From positions 1 to 7,689 of the forward strand of contig JABXJV010000468.1 of the NCBI GenBank assembly GCA_013375355.1: a DNA stretch of 7,689 nt, in the 5' to 3' direction. The stretch is from Candidatus Helarchaeota archaeon (lineage in GTDB: Archaea; Asgardarchaeota; Lokiarchaeia; Helarchaeales; JABXJV01). Under the pieces are notes generated by a model. That model ran no database searches and was not told the origin of the DNA. It saw nothing but the letters and a program-made list of their open reading frames with translations. Position numbers and translations under genes: made by a program. Shown here piece by piece: positions 5,647 through 7,689 of the stretch (positions within the stretch are counted from its first letter, which is position 1; the number at the start of each line of letters is the position of its first letter).

Positions 5647-7689
5647 TTAGCACTTTTTATTTTTCTGGTAAATTTTTAACATTTTAGACGTTTTTTGGTT
5701 TTTTCTTCTCTTTTTTATAAATAAGATTGCTAATATTCCACCAATTGAACCAATTATAAGTGCAATTTGCGAACCTAATAACCAGCCAGTATCATTTAAT
5801 TTTGGAATGATTATTATCGGATCTTCTCCCTTTTCTGTTCCATAAATAATGATAACAGTCTCATTATTATTAGAGTCTACATAATTACCAGCTTGATCAT
5901 ATGCCCTTGCCCAAATATCGTGAGTCCCATTCGGACCAAACCAAAGAAATTGAAATTGGTCGGGTTGTACACCTTCCCCAATTTTTCCAGTTCCTTTATA
6001 ATACTCAACTTTTGCTATACCTGACAAGCCGTCGGAAAGATCCTTTGCCCAAAATTCAACAGAATAATTATTATGATGTCCATATGTAAAATTAAATGAG
6101 TTAGGTGCCGTTTTATCAATGTATAAATGAATCATATCTGTTTTATTCTTAGAATAATTGTCGTACGCCACAACATATATCTCGTGCAGCCCTTCATTAA
6201 AATCATCAATGTCACATTCTAACTCACATTCAGTTAATGGTGGATGAAATAGATCTCTACTTTGGCTACCGATTAAATTACTGCTATTTGTAGGATCACC
6301 ATCAAAGAATTTAACTAAATCAACCCCGGATAATTCATCTTCAACTTCAGCCTTTATAGTGAAATTACTGTTCTTTGCCTCATAATCAGAAGGTGAAATT
6401 ATTTCACACTTGGAAGGAGCAATTGGATCTCCAATATATATCACTGCAGGTCCGCCTTTATACGAATTACCAACTTTATCATAAGCTACAATATAAATTT
6501 TATGCTCTCCTTCATCATCCTCTTTAGTTGTTGTCCAATGGTAACTCCAACAATTTTCAGAGTCATAACTAGTTCCATTATTGGGTTTCAAAGGTTCTCC
6601 ATTTATGTCAGGATCTCCATCATAATAAATAACATGATCAACTATAGTATTATCATACACAATAGCTTTGCATTCTATATCTCCTGGCAATTGCGGGGTT
6701 GCAAAAGGTAAAACGGCTACATAATTAGGAGGACTATGATCAATATTAACTTGAATTATAGAAGTAGTAAAGTTGTTCTCGTATTTATCAAATGTACGTG
6801 CAAATATATTTAAATTTCCTTCGGATTCATTTTCAGTATCCCAATTATAATAATAGTAACCATCTGAATCAGGAGTCCATATAATATCAATTGCGTCTTC
6901 AGATCCCCCTGGTTGTCCTTTAAATAAAACTACTCGATCAATTCCTGATTCATCATCCATAGCACCTACCCTTATTCGAGTCATGTTTCCAGCTATATAG
7001 GGTTCTTCAAGTTCATTATCATTTTCATCTACCAAACAAATATCAGTAATTGTTGGGTTATGATTATCTCGTGTGTAATGTTCCCAAGGTTCGGATGAAA
7101 AACTGCTAATATTATCATTTATAAAGCATAAAGTTTGATATCGTTTATCTACATAACAGTCAAATTGATATCGATCTGCTGGGTCTTTAGATGTTTCATC
7201 AGAAAATACAAATCCCATTGTTTCTTCATCTGCATGTTCGCTTTCCCAACTTCTTATTTCATTCCGGGAAATATCATGGTATTTAATATTTTGCCTTTTT
7301 TCGTTATGACCTACTTTAATAAAACCATAACCAACACTAATACTAAACTCAAAACCAACTTTTATAGCTACATGTAACGAGCCTTGAAAAGTATGTGTAT
7401 GATAATTTGATTTTGAAGTTGTCCTTGCATTTTTATATTCATATGAGGAACCATCTCCAAAGAATAAATAGCTTCCGATTTTTTCCGCCACATCTTCTTC
7501 ATCTTCATTAATTTGATTATCGTAGGCTAAATCTTGGTTTTTGAAATATTTATTAGTCATACTACTATTAAATACATTTTGAATTTCCTCCATTGTTATA
7601 AGGAATTTATTACACCTCTGTATCCCATAACAACGTGTAAAATTTCTTTCTAAAATATTTCCTTTTGAATCATAAGTTGCTCTTTCTAC
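5647..7689 (-). CDS. Large Ig-like-repeat cell-surface protein with C-terminal membrane anchor (partial, N-terminus beyond window)
   Basis: The reading frame is open to the right edge, so the ATG at 7593 is internal; 680 residues are visible and the signal peptide must lie outside. Visible numbering starts at the edge. Residues 1-205 are beta-rich and unrecognised, with an alternating stretch VAIKVGFEFSISVGYGF (about 107-123). Four Ig-like repeats follow (about 209-617), with shared D-x-x-SGI-x-x-V and AYDxxGN blocks. One membrane helix, IALIIGSIGGILAILFI (about 642-658), is followed by KKRRKNQKTSK. This gives an outside N-terminus and a short cytoplasmic tail. Sixteen N-x-S/T sequons suggest archaeal N-glycosylation. 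Such architecture fits adhesins or other surface-exposed proteins; no catalytic motif is seen and I do not assign a function. It is convergent with the tetrapyrrole operon and probably unrelated to it. Confidence 0.85.
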   Translation of the reverse strand, partial: VERATYDSKGNILERNFTRCYGIQRCNKFLITMEEIQNVFNSSMTNKYFKNQDLAYDNQINEDEEDVAEKIGSYLFFGDGSSYEYKNARTTSKSNYHTHTFQGSLHVAIKVGFEFSISVGYGFIKVGHNEKRQNIKYHDISRNEIRSWESEHADEETMGFVFSDETSKDPADRYQFDCYVDKRYQTLCFINDNISSFSSEPWEHYTRDNHNPTITDICLVDENDNELEEPYIAGNMTRIRVGAMDDESGIDRVVLFKGQPGGSEDAIDIIWTPDSDGYYYYNWDTENESEGNLNIFARTFDKYENNFTTSIIQVNIDHSPPNYVAVLPFATPQLPGDIECKAIVYDNTIVDHVIYYDGDPDINGEPLKPNNGTSYDSENCWSYHWTTTKEDDEGEHKIYIVAYDKVGNSYKGGPAVIYIGDPIAPSKCEIISPSDYEAKNSNFTIKAEVEDELSGVDLVKFFDGDPTNSSNLIGSQSRDLFHPPLTECELECDIDDFNEGLHEIYVVAYDNYSKNKTDMIHLYIDKTAPNSFNFTYGHHNNYSVEFWAKDLSDGLSGIAKVEYYKGTGKIGEGVQPDQFQFLWFGPNGTHDIWARAYDQAGNYVDSNNNETVIIIYGTEKGEDPIIIIPKLNDTGWLLGSQIALIIGSIGGILAILFIKKRRKNQKTSKMLKIYQKNKKC
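5716..5778 (-). other. C-terminal transmembrane anchor of the surface protein
   Basis: The 21 residues from GSQIALII to ILAILFI are hydrophobic and glycine-rich. They are followed at once by KKRRK and a 22-residue basic tail ending in KKC. By the positive-inside rule the repeats face outward. There is no LPxTG or PGF-CTERM motif, so the protein should stay membrane-anchored. Confidence 0.85.
5839..7065 (-). other. Four tandem Ig-like repeats of about 92-109 residues
   Basis: Approximate borders on DNA are 7065-6739, 6738-6430, 6429-6115 and 6114-5839. Shared early blocks are MDDESGIDRVVLFKG, DNTIVDHVIYYDGDP, EDELSGVDLVKFFDGDP and SDGLSGIAKVEYYKG. Shared late blocks are LNIFARTFDKYEN, HKIYIVAYDKVGN, HEIYVVAYDNYSK and HDIWARAYDQAGN. 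Repeats 2, 3 and 4 begin with a proline-containing linker such as DHSPP, DPIAP or DKTAP. This is the pattern of bacterial/archaeal Ig-like domains of the Big type. The repeats have diverged strongly, so they are old rather than a recent expansion. Confidence 0.8.

Noticed and set aside
1..7689. CRISPR array, tRNA, insertion sequence or phage-like module
   Set aside because: No regularly spaced repeats, cloverleaf-like sequence, transposase motif or terminal inverted repeats were found.

Overview
The window is AT-rich archaeal-looking DNA. The best fit is an Asgard archaeon (Promethearchaeota, probably Lokiarchaeia-like). That placement is inference from three things: a ModE-type single winged-helix regulator, a tetrapyrrole gene set without heme-branch genes, and a large glycosylatable Ig-repeat surface protein with a C-terminal membrane anchor and a short lysine/arginine tail. 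Other archaea are not excluded. Three of the six genes initiate with TTG, most of them behind recognisable purine-rich ribosome binding sites.

Layout from left to right. (1) Bases 1-250, minus strand: the first 83 residues of a ModE-like DNA-binding protein, cut off by the window edge. (2) Bases 251-403: a divergent intergenic region with a perfect 13-bp tandem repeat. (3) Bases 404-1132: a complete FkbM-family SAM-dependent methyltransferase. (4) Bases 1133-1432: a 300-bp gap with no convincing gene, containing candidate TATA boxes for the next operon. (5) Bases 1433-5444: a tight four-gene plus-strand operon, hemB-hemL-hemC-cobA(SUMT). (6) Bases 5445-5646: a short convergent intergenic region with T-runs and one imperfect hairpin. 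(7) Bases 5647-7689, minus strand: the C-terminal 680 residues of a large cell-surface protein whose reading frame is open through the right edge.

The operon covers most of the route from glutamate-1-semialdehyde to precorrin-2. HemL makes 5-aminolevulinate, HemB condenses it to porphobilinogen, HemC polymerises this to hydroxymethylbilane, and the SUMT methylates uroporphyrinogen III to precorrin-2, the entry point to siroheme, cobalamin and F430. Glutamyl-tRNA reductase (hemA) and uroporphyrinogen III synthase (hemD) are needed to complete the route but are not in this window.

The core operon is ordinary in content. The less explained parts are the surface protein, especially the beta-rich region before its four Ig-like repeats, and an active-site variant plus a short insertion in HemL. 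I found no CRISPR array, tRNA, rRNA, transposase or clear mobile-element boundary. I do not see a convincing new multi-gene system.
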